Origin: Streptococcus parasanguinis
GTDB lineage: Bacteria > Bacillota > Bacilli > Lactobacillales > Streptococcaceae
Direction: 5' to 3'
DNA length: 64,000 bases
NCBI GenBank assembly: GCA_905188195.1
Contig: CAJJKY010000009.1
Coordinates: forward strand, 34,221 to 98,220
Shown piece after piece: positions 1 through 8,264 of this stretch. The position numbers and the translations under genes were made by a program. The notes below the pieces were generated by a model that did not search any database, was not told the DNA's origin, and saw only the letters and a list, made by a program, of their open reading frames with translations. Each line of letters begins with the position of its first letter. Position 1 is the first letter of the stretch.

Positions 1-809
1 GCCGCAATATATCCAACGTCTCCAGTCGCAAGGAAATCACGTCCAACTGCTTTAGGAGTAAAGATCCCAACTTCTGTGACATCAAAGGTCTTACCATTGC
101 TCATAAGTTGGATCTTATCGCCTGGTTTAACCATTCCATTGACCACTCGGACCTGAAGAATCACCCCACGATAGGCATCATATACAGAGTCAAAGATCAA
201 GGCTTGAAGAGGCGCTTCAACATCCCCAGTCGGAGCTGGAACTTTCTCAACGATCTGCTCCAAAATCTCTTCAATCCCAATACCAGCTTTGGCAGAGGCT
301 AGGACAGCTTCACTAGCATCCAACCCGATGACATCTTCTACTTCTGTGCGCACACGTTCTGGATCTGCAGCTGGCAAGTCAATCTTATTAATGACTGGAA
401 GGATTTCCAAATCATTGTCCAAAGCAAGGTAAACATTGGCTAGGGTCTGAGCTTCAATCCCTTGAGCGGCATCCACTACGAGAATGGCACCCTCACAGGC
501 AGCGAGCGACCGCGAAACCTCATAGGTAAAGTCCACGTGTCCTGGTGTGTCAATCAAGTGGAAGATATAGGTTTCCCCATCTTTAGCCGTGTAGTTCAAC
601 TCGATGGCATTAAGCTTGATGGTAATCCCACGTTCCCGTTCCAAGTCCATACTATCTAAAAGTTGGGCTTGCATTTCCCGACTAGACACGGTTTCGGTTT
701 TTTCTAAGATTCGATCGGCCAAGGTTGACTTTCCATGGTCAATATGGGCGATGATCGAGAAGTTCCGAATCTTCTCTTGTCGTTTTTTTAATTCTTCAAA
801 ATTTGGCAT
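1..809 (-). CDS. lepA: Elongation factor 4 (LepA), 5' part only
   Basis: This is the N-terminal 269 or so residues of the ribosome back-translocating GTPase LepA/EF4; the rest lies beyond the left edge. Read on the minus strand it starts MPNFEELKKRQEKIRNFSI, then AHIDHGKST (G1 loop), ERGITIK (G2), DTPGHVDF (G3) and NKIDLP (G4), followed by the beginning of domain II. The ATG is at 809 with AGGAAG upstream. In the family, LepA is a membrane/ribosome-associated translational GTPase of about 600 residues. No damage is visible in the part present. It shares no obvious operon with the acetyltransferase to its right, which has its own terminator. Confidence 0.96.
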   Translation of the reverse strand, partial: MPNFEELKKRQEKIRNFSIIAHIDHGKSTLADRILEKTETVSSREMQAQLLDSMDLERERGITIKLNAIELNYTAKDGETYIFHLIDTPGHVDFTYEVSRSLAACEGAILVVDAAQGIEAQTLANVYLALDNDLEILPVINKIDLPAADPERVRTEVEDVIGLDASEAVLASAKAGIGIEEILEQIVEKVPAPTGDVEAPLQALIFDSVYDAYRGVILQVRVVNGMVKPGDKIQLMSNGKTFDVTEVGIFTPKAVGRDFLATGDVGYIA

Positions 810-849
810 AATCATCTTCCTAGTAAATTTAATCGTACTCTTCATTATA

Positions 850-878
850 ACAAAAAAGATAGGCCTTTGCCTATCTTA
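850..878 (-). terminator. Intrinsic terminator of the acetyltransferase gene
   Basis: A 9-bp stem (AAGATAGGC / GCCTATCTT) with a 4-nt loop overlaps the stop codon of the acetyltransferase and is followed on the minus strand by a run of T. Confidence 0.75.
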
Positions 879-1313
879 ATTCATTATTTTCAAAAATCGC
901 TTCTGCGTTTTATTACCCTCATAGCCTATTCGTTCGTAAAAGAGATGAGCTTCTTTTCGATGAGAGGCAGAATTTAAACGGATAAAAGCATAATGCTTGC
1001 TTTTGGCAAGTTCTTCAACTCGCTCCATCAATTGGCGACCGATCCCACGTCCTTGGGCAGATGGAAAAACCGCTAGACCCAAAATATTCAGACCGGCGTC
1101 ACTATAGAGGCTTTCATAGACTTCCGCTTCCACATAACCAAGAATATTTCCTGTTTGGTCCTCTTCATAAACAAAGCAAAAATGATCCGAATCTGGCGAA
1201 TTAAATTTATCAATCTGAGCTGCCACTTTTTCAAGGGTCGAATCATACCCCAATGCTTGGTGACATAAATCTCTAATTTGACCTGCATCTTTGACTTGAA
1301 CAGTACGAATCAT
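876..1313 (-). CDS. GNAT family N-acetyltransferase
   Basis: A 145-residue single-domain acetyltransferase. The acetyl-CoA binding loop is visible as PSAQGRGIGRQL around residues 84-95 (the Q/R-x-x-G-x-G motif), preceded by the beta-4 strand ILGLAVFP. The C-terminal HLFYERIGYE segment is the usual GNAT pattern around the last catalytic-core helix. Substrate cannot be told from sequence; small proteins of this type acetylate amines, amino acids or drugs. It is monocistronic: lepA follows only after a terminator, and the gene to the right is divergent. Confidence 0.9.
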   Translation of the reverse strand: MIRTVQVKDAGQIRDLCHQALGYDSTLEKVAAQIDKFNSPDSDHFCFVYEEDQTGNILGYVEAEVYESLYSDAGLNILGLAVFPSAQGRGIGRQLMERVEELAKSKHYAFIRLNSASHRKEAHLFYERIGYEGNKTQKRFLKIMN

Positions 1314-1449
1314 AGCTCCACCTCCATGAACTCTTTGGTTTTATCTTAGACCATTTTCCTCAAAAAGTAAAGGAATACCAAATAAAATTTGAAAAGAAAA
1401 TCCGATTTAGATCAAATTCATCTTTTTTCGCATTTCTCGGGGATTTCTA

Positions 1450-1478
1450 TTTACTTTTTCGATTTAATTCATTATAAT
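1450..1478 (+). promoter_or_regulatory. Promoter of the S24-type regulator operon
   Basis: A -35 TTTACT (1450-1455) and a perfect -10 TATAAT (1473-1478) are separated by 17 bp. The ribosome site AAGGAGGTGAG follows at 1494-1504. Confidence 0.75.
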
Positions 1479-1508
1479 AGTAAGGGTAAATACAAGGAGG
1501 TGAGTACG

Positions 1509-2264
1509 TTGGCCAGAGGTCGTGGAAAAGCAAGCCCTCAAGACAAAGAGGCATTACGGATTATATCGGAAAAGATTAGAGAATTACTGAAAGAACAAGG
1601 AAAAAAACAGATCGAATTATCTCGTATTACTGGAATCCCTGCAAGTACCCTGACTGGATATGTAAAAGGAACTTCTCTTCCCGTTCCCGAAAATTTAGAG
1701 AAGATTGCAGCCTTTTTCCAGGTAGCAGTTGCTGAAATTGACCCTCGATTGCGCAATGATTTTGTGGTCATTGATTCAGAGATTGAACGATTGTATAAAC
1801 AGCTCGATGAAGGAAATCAAGAAAATCTTCTTTCTTATGGAAAGAGTCTCTTGACCCATCAAAAAGAAAGACAGAAAATTGAAAAGCAATACCACTCGTA
1901 TTCTGTCTATGATTCTTTTGCAGCTTACCAAAATCAAAAGCAAGCTGATATCGTCTGGTTTGATCAAAAGATTCCTTACGATTTGGCTTTTTGGATTCAT
2001 ACGGATTCCCTCGAGCCTAAATACGAAAAAGGAGCTGTTGTCTTAATCAAGCAAACCTATTACGATCAGGCAGGAGCTATTTATGCCATTGATTTTGATG
2101 GGCAAACGTTGATCAAGCGTGTCTTTCGTGAGGCCAACGGTATTCGACTCGTTTCCCTCAATAAGAAATATAGTGATCAGATCATTCCACTGGATGAGGA
2201 ACCTGGAGTGATTGGTAAGGTTATAGATGGCTTTGTTCCTCTCAATTTGGAGGAAATTAAATGA
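1509..2264 (+). CDS. XRE-type regulator with S24 peptidase-like C-terminal domain (HdiR-like)
   Basis: 251 residues from a TTG start at 1509, chosen because AAGGAGGTGAG lies 5 nt upstream; a longer in-frame reading from 1389 would begin before the promoter. Residues about 12-70 form a helix-turn-helix (QIELSRITGIPASTLTGYVKG). The C-terminal half has an S24/LexA-like domain: DSLEPKYEKGAVVLI carries the candidate serine and DGQTLIKRV the candidate lysine. Family members such as HdiR of Lactococcus repress stress genes and are removed by self-cleavage, but no Ala-Gly or Cys-Gly pair is visible in the linker before the serine. It overlaps the next gene by 4 nt, so it heads an operon with a HAD phosphatase and pepT. 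Its targets are unknown. Confidence 0.88.
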   Translation: MARGRGKASPQDKEALRIISEKIRELLKEQGKKQIELSRITGIPASTLTGYVKGTSLPVPENLEKIAAFFQVAVAEIDPRLRNDFVVIDSEIERLYKQLDEGNQENLLSYGKSLLTHQKERQKIEKQYHSYSVYDSFAAYQNQKQADIVWFDQKIPYDLAFWIHTDSLEPKYEKGAVVLIKQTYYDQAGAIYAIDFDGQTLIKRVFREANGIRLVSLNKKYSDQIIPLDEEPGVIGKVIDGFVPLNLEEIK

Positions 2265-3082
2265 TTCAATTAATAGCGATTGACTTGGATGGCACCCTCT
2301 TACACGAGGACAAGAGTTTATCCAAAGGAAATATTGAAGCACTTCACCGGGCCCATGAAGCCGGTTATGATATTGTGATCTGTACTGGGCGCCCCTTAGC
2401 GGGTGTACGGCCCATCTTTGAAGAGATTGGTCTTCCTGATGGCAACTACTATATGATTATCAATAACGGGTGTACAACCTTGTCGACTAAGAATTGGGAA
2501 ATCATTGACAAGGAAGAATTGAGCCTTGAGGACATGCACCGGTTGCAAGTTTTGACGGAAGATACAGACGTCCAGCTAACCTTATTTGATATGGATCACT
2601 ACCTAGTGGTCGCACCTGAAGCCAGTGAACTTGTCACGATGGATGCGGGCATTGTTAATAGTAAACCGACACTTGTCTCAGAAGAGGATCTGCCCAACCT
2701 TGTTCCTATATTTCAAGCAATGTACGTAGGAGATCCTTCTGCTATTGATGACTTCCAAGCTAAGCACGAGGCTGCATTAGAAGCCGATTTTAACACTGTT
2801 CGTTCACAGGATATCTTGTTTGAAATCCTTCCAAAAGGCGCGTGCAAGGCTTCTGCTCTTCAAGCATTAAGTCAAACATTAGGCTACCGGAGAGACCAGG
2901 TCATGGCTCTTGGAGATGCCAATAATGACCTTGAAATGCTACGTTTTGCTGGTTACAGCGTCGCTATGGGAAATGGCAATGCTGCTGTCAAGGAAATCGC
3001 AGACTTCATCACTCTGACCAATGATGAGGATGGCGTGGCCCATGCTATTCACAAATTAATTGAATCTGAAAAAGGAGAATGA
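2261..3082 (+). CDS. Cof-type HAD-IIB phosphatase
   Basis: 273 residues. All four HAD motifs are visible: IDLDGTLL at the N-terminus (nucleophile Asp), CTGRPL (motif II), PKGACKASAL (lysine of motif III) and LGDANNDLEML (motif IV). The large C2 cap between motifs II and III places it in the Cof subfamily, which dephosphorylates sugar phosphates, pyridoxal phosphate or nucleotides; the exact substrate is not readable. The start codon overlaps the stop of the regulator (ATGA), implying translational coupling, and pepT follows at once. Confidence 0.92.
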   Translation: MIQLIAIDLDGTLLHEDKSLSKGNIEALHRAHEAGYDIVICTGRPLAGVRPIFEEIGLPDGNYYMIINNGCTTLSTKNWEIIDKEELSLEDMHRLQVLTEDTDVQLTLFDMDHYLVVAPEASELVTMDAGIVNSKPTLVSEEDLPNLVPIFQAMYVGDPSAIDDFQAKHEAALEADFNTVRSQDILFEILPKGACKASALQALSQTLGYRRDQVMALGDANNDLEMLRFAGYSVAMGNGNAAVKEIADFITLTNDEDGVAHAIHKLIESEKGE

Positions 3083-3084
3083 TC

Positions 3085-4305
3085 ATGAAATACCAAAATT
3101 TGTTGGACCGTTTTATTACCTATGTAAAGGTTAACACACGTTCAGACGAAAATTCTACAACCACTCCAAGTACCCAATCACAAGTTGATTTTGCAACAAA
3201 CGTCTTGATTCCTGAGATGAAACGCGTGGGTCTTCAAAACGTCTACTATTTACCAAACGGCTATGCTATTGGAACACTTCCAGCCAATGATCCAAGCTTT
3301 ACACGCAAGATTGGATTTATTTCTCACATGGATACCGCTGACTTCAATGCCGAAAATGTCAATCCTCAAATCGTTGAGAATTATGATGGGGGTGTCATTG
3401 CCCTTGGTGACTCTGGTTTCACACTCGATCCAGCCGATTTTGCCCATTTGAACAACTACAAGGGACAAACCTTGATCACGACTGACGGTACTACCCTTCT
3501 GGGTGCAGACGATAAGTCAGGTATCGCTGAAATCATGACAGCTATTGAATACCTGACAGCTCATCCTGAAATCAAACACGGAGAAATCCGTGTCGGCTTT
3601 GGTCCAGATGAAGAAATCGGAGTCGGGGCAGATCAATTTGATGCAGAGGATTTCGATGTAGACTTTGCTTATACTGTCGATGGTGGTCCTCTTGGAGAGC
3701 TTCAATACGAAACCTTCTCAGCAGCTGGGGCTGAAATTACCTTCAAAGGGCGCAATGTCCACCCAGGTACAGCCAAAGGTCAAATGATCAACGCTCTTCA
3801 ATTAGCCATTGATTTCCATAACAAACTCCCTGAAGGAGCACGTCCAGAATTAACCGAAGGCTATGAAGGCTTCTACCACTTGATGAACATCGATGGAACT
3901 GTCGAAGAAGCAAGTGCCAGCTACATCATTCGGGACTTTGAAACTGAAAGCTTTGAGAAACGCAAAGACCTTATGAAATCTATTGCCGATCAGATGAATG
4001 CGGAGCTCGGTAGCGAACGCGTTCTCCTCACCCTCAAAGATCAGTATTACAACATGAAGCAAGTGATTGAAAAAGATATGACACCGATTACCCTTGCTAA
4101 GGAAGTCATGGAAGATCTTGGAATCACTCCAATCATTGAACCAATCCGTGGTGGTACAGATGGATCTAAAATTTCCTTTATGGGGATTCCAACACCAAAT
4201 ATCTTTGCCGGTGGCGAAAACATGCATGGTCGCTTTGAATACGTAAGTCTCCAAACCATGGAACGCGCAGTTGATACCATTATCGGTATTGTGACCAAAA
4301 AATAA
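3085..4305 (+). CDS. pepT: Peptidase T (tripeptide aminopeptidase)
   Basis: About 406 residues beginning MKYQNLLDRF; the ATG at 3085 is preferred over the one at 3079 because AAAGGAG sits 8 nt upstream. This is an M20B zinc aminopeptidase that removes the N-terminal residue from tripeptides in the cytoplasm. Metal-site signatures are present: SHMDTADFN, TLLGADDKSG, FGPDEEIGVG, TVDGGPLGE and the distal GGENMHGRFEY. Full family length. It is the last gene of the regulator-HAD-pepT operon and ends at a hairpin shared with the convergent carB-like gene. Confidence 0.97.
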   Translation: MKYQNLLDRFITYVKVNTRSDENSTTTPSTQSQVDFATNVLIPEMKRVGLQNVYYLPNGYAIGTLPANDPSFTRKIGFISHMDTADFNAENVNPQIVENYDGGVIALGDSGFTLDPADFAHLNNYKGQTLITTDGTTLLGADDKSGIAEIMTAIEYLTAHPEIKHGEIRVGFGPDEEIGVGADQFDAEDFDVDFAYTVDGGPLGELQYETFSAAGAEITFKGRNVHPGTAKGQMINALQLAIDFHNKLPEGARPELTEGYEGFYHLMNIDGTVEEASASYIIRDFETESFEKRKDLMKSIADQMNAELGSERVLLTLKDQYYNMKQVIEKDMTPITLAKEVMEDLGITPIIEPIRGGTDGSKISFMGIPTPNIFAGGENMHGRFEYVSLQTMERAVDTIIGIVTKK

Positions 4306-4308
4306 GAA

Positions 4309-4345
4309 ACAAAAAAGGATTCGGATAGTTTGTCCGGATCCTTTA
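4309..4345. terminator. Terminator between convergent pepT and carB-like genes
   Basis: Inverted repeat AAAGGATTCGGA / TCCGGATCCTTT (one mismatch). The T run lies on the minus strand, so it best serves the carB-like gene, but it can also stop pepT transcripts. Confidence 0.65.
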
Positions 4346-6082
4346 TTGTCTATTAGAAAGCTTGACAATATCTTTGACCTGATCAATTTTCTGAATCAGG
4401 TGAAGGCTTGTCTCATTGATCGGAAGATAGTAGACTTTATCTGCCAAAGATTCTGTAAAAGGACGATTCGTGAGTAAGATCACCTGTTGTCCTTTTTCTT
4501 TCAGCTCTTTCGTCTGCTTTCGCACCTTTTGGTAAAAATGCTCATCACGGATTTCTAGATCATCCACCAAGACACAAGCATCGTCCAAACCCAATGATTC
4601 ATTGGTTCCATTCTGGGTCAGATAATAGGCTGCTCCCGCTTTGACCTCATATAAGCCAGCTGATGGCTCAACCGGAAGAAAGGCTGGGCTTGTTGCAACT
4701 TCTGCTACTTTTTCCATTGCTACAAGATTGGCTAGAACCTGCAAATAGACAGGTGCTAATTTACTCAAATCCAAGAGTTCCTCAAACTCAAAACCACGTT
4801 TCAAGGCTTCTAAGATATAGAAGAGCCGGTGGGGCATATGACGAGCAATTTTCTGGATTAATTCATCATCGCTCATTTCCTCAGGAAGGATGGTCAGCAA
4901 GTTCTTGTCTTTAATGGTTTCTAGGGCTTGTTGATAAGCTTCATCGATTCTCTTTCCAAATCCATAAACTGCCCCATAAGAGTGAATTTGGGTATTGAGG
5001 CGGGCATTTTTAGCAGCATCAGAAAAAATCGGGATCTTAAAGAAGATATAGTCCAAACTCGGTTCGTAAACGGCCTTTAAATCCTTTAACAAGGGATGAG
5101 GCAGATGCTCGAGAGAGCGTCCCAATTGTAACTGAACACCTTGCTCAAACAAGGAATAGCCCAAGCCCATTGAGGCCATCGAGATACTGTCTGAAGCAAA
5201 TGGATTAACTTCTAGGATATAAAAAGCATAGCTCGTCGGATCCAAAGCAAACTTGATCGAAATGGCTCCTGTCAGCTTCAAATAGCGACTGATGTGGATC
5301 GCTGCTTCACGAAGATTTTGAAACTCCCGGTCAGTCAGGGTGACCGCTGGCATAAATTGATAAGAGTCACTAGAGTGGATCCCGACAGGATCAATGCTTT
5401 CAATAGAGGCTGCCAGGTAGTGATTGTCTTCGCGATCGCGCATGACCACAAAATCCAATTCCTTAAAGCCATAGGTCGAAAACTCTAGCAAACACTGCTG
5501 ACTTGGAGAGACAGCAAGTCCCGTTTCTACTGCTTCGCACAAGTCATCCAGGTTATGAGCAATCTTTCTCCCTTGCCCTTGCTTACTCGCTACCGGCCAG
5601 ATCATAATAGGAAATTGAATGCCTTCAGAAAACTCGATGGCTTCGCGAACCGAACCAACCAGTGCGGAAGCGGGTACCTGATAGCCCAACTCTTGAAAGA
5701 GGCGTCGTTGATCCGCCTGCTGATAAAAACTACGGTAGCGTTGGAGGCTCGGTCCGATAATCATGATCGATGCGTCTTTGAAAAATCCAGTTTCTTCCAA
5801 ACGAAACAAGAGGTTCAAAATCTGTTTATCCGCAAAGGTTAGGAGCAAACGAGATCCTGTATAGGAAAGAAGAGTCGTCCTAAGAGCATCCAACTTGAGC
5901 TTACTGACTACAACCTGTTCTCCAGCTTCCTGTGTGATAGCATTTTCTTCACCCAGATAAAGGACAAGAGCATTCCCGTCCTTGACATTAAGTTTTTGTG
6001 CTTCATTTACCGCAGCCAAGAGGCTAATATCCTGATAAGAATCTCCACATAGGAGAAGCAATTTCTGGTTTTCTTTCATCAT
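4343..6082 (-). CDS. Truncated, diverged carbamoyl-phosphate synthase large-subunit-like protein
   Basis: 579 residues where CarB is normally about 1060. The alignment I can make by eye runs from the N-terminal ATP-grasp (about residues 124-330, e.g. ELGYQVPASALVGSVREAI, SIESIDPVGIHSSDS, FYILEVNPFASDSI) through the oligomerisation region (PHRLFYILEALKRGF) into the start of the second synthetase half, where it stops (VYYLPINETSLHLI resembles the first Rossmann unit of that half). The whole second ATP site and allosteric domain are absent. In the remaining ATP site the usual RPAFTLGGTGGG is WPVASKQGQGRK (Arg to Trp162) and EMNPRVSRSS is EVNPFASDSI (two catalytic arginines become Phe295 and Asp298). 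The N-terminal GQACEFDYSG motif is missing. The frame is open with a normal start and overlaps carA by 4 nt. It cannot be a working CarB as known; either decaying or repurposed. Confidence 0.85.
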   Translation of the reverse strand: MMKENQKLLLLCGDSYQDISLLAAVNEAQKLNVKDGNALVLYLGEENAITQEAGEQVVVSKLKLDALRTTLLSYTGSRLLLTFADKQILNLLFRLEETGFFKDASIMIIGPSLQRYRSFYQQADQRRLFQELGYQVPASALVGSVREAIEFSEGIQFPIMIWPVASKQGQGRKIAHNLDDLCEAVETGLAVSPSQQCLLEFSTYGFKELDFVVMRDREDNHYLAASIESIDPVGIHSSDSYQFMPAVTLTDREFQNLREAAIHISRYLKLTGAISIKFALDPTSYAFYILEVNPFASDSISMASMGLGYSLFEQGVQLQLGRSLEHLPHPLLKDLKAVYEPSLDYIFFKIPIFSDAAKNARLNTQIHSYGAVYGFGKRIDEAYQQALETIKDKNLLTILPEEMSDDELIQKIARHMPHRLFYILEALKRGFEFEELLDLSKLAPVYLQVLANLVAMEKVAEVATSPAFLPVEPSAGLYEVKAGAAYYLTQNGTNESLGLDDACVLVDDLEIRDEHFYQKVRKQTKELKEKGQQVILLTNRPFTESLADKVYYLPINETSLHLIQKIDQVKDIVKLSNRQ

Positions 6083-7170
6083 TCCTTCTCCCTTCTACTT
6101 TCGTGAATTTTGGCATCAATCAACTCTAAAAACTCATCGTAAAAATAGAGATTTTCCCTTGGCCCTGGACTCGCATCCACTTGGAATTGAACCCCTAAAA
6201 TCGGTTGGTAACGATGGCGAAAAGCTTCAATACTATGGTCATTAACGTTTTCATGTGTGACCAATAAATCATGGGGCAGGCTATCGCGTGCGATACTATA
6301 CAAGTGATTTTGACTGGTTATCTCGATTTTTCCTGTCGCAATTTCACGTACAGGAATATTTAAACCGAAATGCCCGACTTCCATGGGAGCTAGCTCAGCC
6401 CCGTAAGCTTGAGCCAGTACCTGAGCTCCCAAGCCCATGCCCCAGATAGGAATCTGACCATTGAGCTTTTTGATCAAGCGACAGAGTTTTTTCACCTGAT
6501 GGGGATCGCCAGGCCCACTGGATAAAATAACGCCATCGGGCTGCTGTTCCATCAGTTCATCATAAGAGATGTCATAGGGATAGACCGTGACATTACAGTC
6601 CCTTTGACTCAGCTGGCGTAAGACAGAGTGTTTGACACCTAAATCAATCAAGGCAATACTCTTACCAAAACCCGGTACAGCATAGGCCGTTTTTGTCGAG
6701 ACTTGACGCACTTGGTCTTTGGGAAGGACCGTTGCTCGCAACTGATCCAAGATATGCTCGATCGAATCCCCCTTGTTAATGACAGTCGCCTTCATCCGTC
6801 CATACTTGCGGACAATTTTTGCCACCTGTCTCGTATCAATCCCTACAATACCAGGGATTTTTTTTCGCTTCAAAAATTCATCCAAGGTCATCTGCTGCCG
6901 CCAATTGCTTGGCATCTCCACCAAATGCTGAACGACTACTGCTAAACAAGTGGGTGTAATCGATTCAGAATCGTCCCGATTGATCCCTGTTGCGCCAATA
7001 ACTGGAAAGGTAAAAGAGAGTATCTGGCCACTAAAAGCCTGATCCGTGATCAATTCTTGATAACCAGTCATGGCTGTGGTAAAGACCAACTCACCCGTCA
7101 CATATAGGTCTGCACCAAAGGCTTCTCCTTCAAATACAGTCCCATCCTCTAGGACCAATAATCGTTTCAT
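6079..7170 (-). CDS. CarA-like protein lacking the glutaminase catalytic residues
   Basis: 363 residues, full CarA length and clearly homologous over both domains: N-terminal KRLLVLEDGTVFEGEAFGA, TGYQELITDQ, GINRDD, PGIVGIDTR; C-terminal class I amidotransferase fold. Normal CarA has GICMGHQ at the nucleophile elbow; here residues 244-250 are GMGLGAQ, so the Cys is Gly246 and the His is Ala249. The second triad element, normally QYHPDA, is QFQVDA, so the catalytic His is Gln330. It therefore should not hydrolyse glutamine. The ATG at 7170 has GGGAGGGG upstream. A 124-bp gap from pyrB is unusual for this operon and contains a possible weak promoter. Reading frame intact, so either recent decay without stops or a new non-catalytic role. 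Confidence 0.9.
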   Translation of the reverse strand: MKRLLVLEDGTVFEGEAFGADLYVTGELVFTTAMTGYQELITDQAFSGQILSFTFPVIGATGINRDDSESITPTCLAVVVQHLVEMPSNWRQQMTLDEFLKRKKIPGIVGIDTRQVAKIVRKYGRMKATVINKGDSIEHILDQLRATVLPKDQVRQVSTKTAYAVPGFGKSIALIDLGVKHSVLRQLSQRDCNVTVYPYDISYDELMEQQPDGVILSSGPGDPHQVKKLCRLIKKLNGQIPIWGMGLGAQVLAQAYGAELAPMEVGHFGLNIPVREIATGKIEITSQNHLYSIARDSLPHDLLVTHENVNDHSIEAFRHRYQPILGVQFQVDASPGPRENLYFYDEFLELIDAKIHESRREKE

Positions 7171-7294
7171 CGAACCCCTCCCTTCTTTTACACTAATCCA
7201 ATTTTATCATAGTTCCTCAAAAAAAGGAAAGTCAGATTCCATGTAGTTCTCTACTCTGTCCTCTTTCTTTCCTTTCAATGAATTGTCAGTTATC

Positions 7295-8218
7295 TTATTT
7301 TGCTCCGCGACCTTTAAGGACGGCTTCAATGATGGCCATACGGACAAAGACACCATTTGTCATTTGTTCTACGATGCGTGATTTAGGAGCTTCTACCAAG
7401 TGGTCCGCAATTTCAACGTCACGGTTAACTGGTGCTGGGTGCATCAAGATCGCTGTATCTTTCATACGGTCATAACGTTCTTGAGTCAAACCATGAAGAC
7501 GGTGGTAGTTTTCTTTAGAGAAGAGTGATTCGTAATCATGACGTTCGTGTTGCACACGCAAGAACATCATCACATCCACTTCTTCAATGACTTCATCGAT
7601 AGTAACGAAACTTCCATAGTCTTCAAATTCCGCACTTCTCCATTCGTCTGGACCTGCAAAGTAAAGGGTTGCTCCCAAACGTTTCAAGATTTGCATATTT
7701 GATTTTGCCACACGTGAGTGATCCAAGTCCCCAGCGATACAAACTTTCAAGCCATCAAAGTGACCGAATTCTTGGTAGATAGTCATCAAATCAAGCAAGC
7801 TTTGGCTTGGGTGTTGACCTGAACCGTCCCCACCATTGACGATAGATGCAGTGATCGTTGGACTTTCAACCAATTCTTTGTAGTAGTCGACTTCAGGGTG
7901 ACGGATGACGCAGACATCTACTCCAAGAGCTGACATGGTTAAGATTGTGTCGTAAAGTGTTTCCCCTTTGTTCACAGAGCTTGTCTTCACATCAAAGTCA
8001 AGGAGATCACATCCCAATTTCAACTCTGCCACTTCAAAGGCTTTGTGGGTACGAGTTGAAGGTTCAAAGAAAAGGTTTGAGATGATGTGTTGGTCTTCGT
8101 AGGCTGCTTTAGCTCCGTTTTTGAACTCAATCCCACGTTTGATCAACGCCATTACTTCTTCATTGGTAAGAGTTTCCATTGAGACAAGGTTTTTAAGAGC
8201 GATTTGATTTTCAGACAT
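7295..8218 (-). CDS. pyrB: Aspartate carbamoyltransferase catalytic chain
   Basis: 307 residues from the ATG at 8218, which has AAAAGGAG at the right distance (the longer reading from 8248 lacks one). It condenses carbamoyl phosphate with aspartate, the second step of UMP synthesis. Carbamoyl-phosphate and aspartate binding motifs are intact: FEPSTRTHKAFE, CVIRHPE, HPSQSLLDLMTIYQEFG and MHPAPVNRD. No regulatory chain is present, as usual in Gram-positives. It lies 46 nt downstream of pyrR. Its good condition contrasts with the eroded carA and carB beside it. Confidence 0.97.
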   Translation of the reverse strand: MSENQIALKNLVSMETLTNEEVMALIKRGIEFKNGAKAAYEDQHIISNLFFEPSTRTHKAFEVAELKLGCDLLDFDVKTSSVNKGETLYDTILTMSALGVDVCVIRHPEVDYYKELVESPTITASIVNGGDGSGQHPSQSLLDLMTIYQEFGHFDGLKVCIAGDLDHSRVAKSNMQILKRLGATLYFAGPDEWRSAEFEDYGSFVTIDEVIEEVDVMMFLRVQHERHDYESLFSKENYHRLHGLTQERYDRMKDTAILMHPAPVNRDVEIADHLVEAPKSRIVEQMTNGVFVRMAIIEAVLKGRGAK

Positions 8219-8264
8219 GTTGATTCTCCTTTTATAATGTGAATGCAAATAGTTTACAATTTGT

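Noticed and set aside
1389..1508. Longer N-terminus for the S24-type regulator
   Set aside because: The promoter and a perfect ribosome site lie inside this stretch, so translation must begin at the TTG at 1509.
3850..4386. 178-codon minus-strand reading inside pepT
   Set aside because: Entirely antisense to a well-supported gene and lacks start signals.
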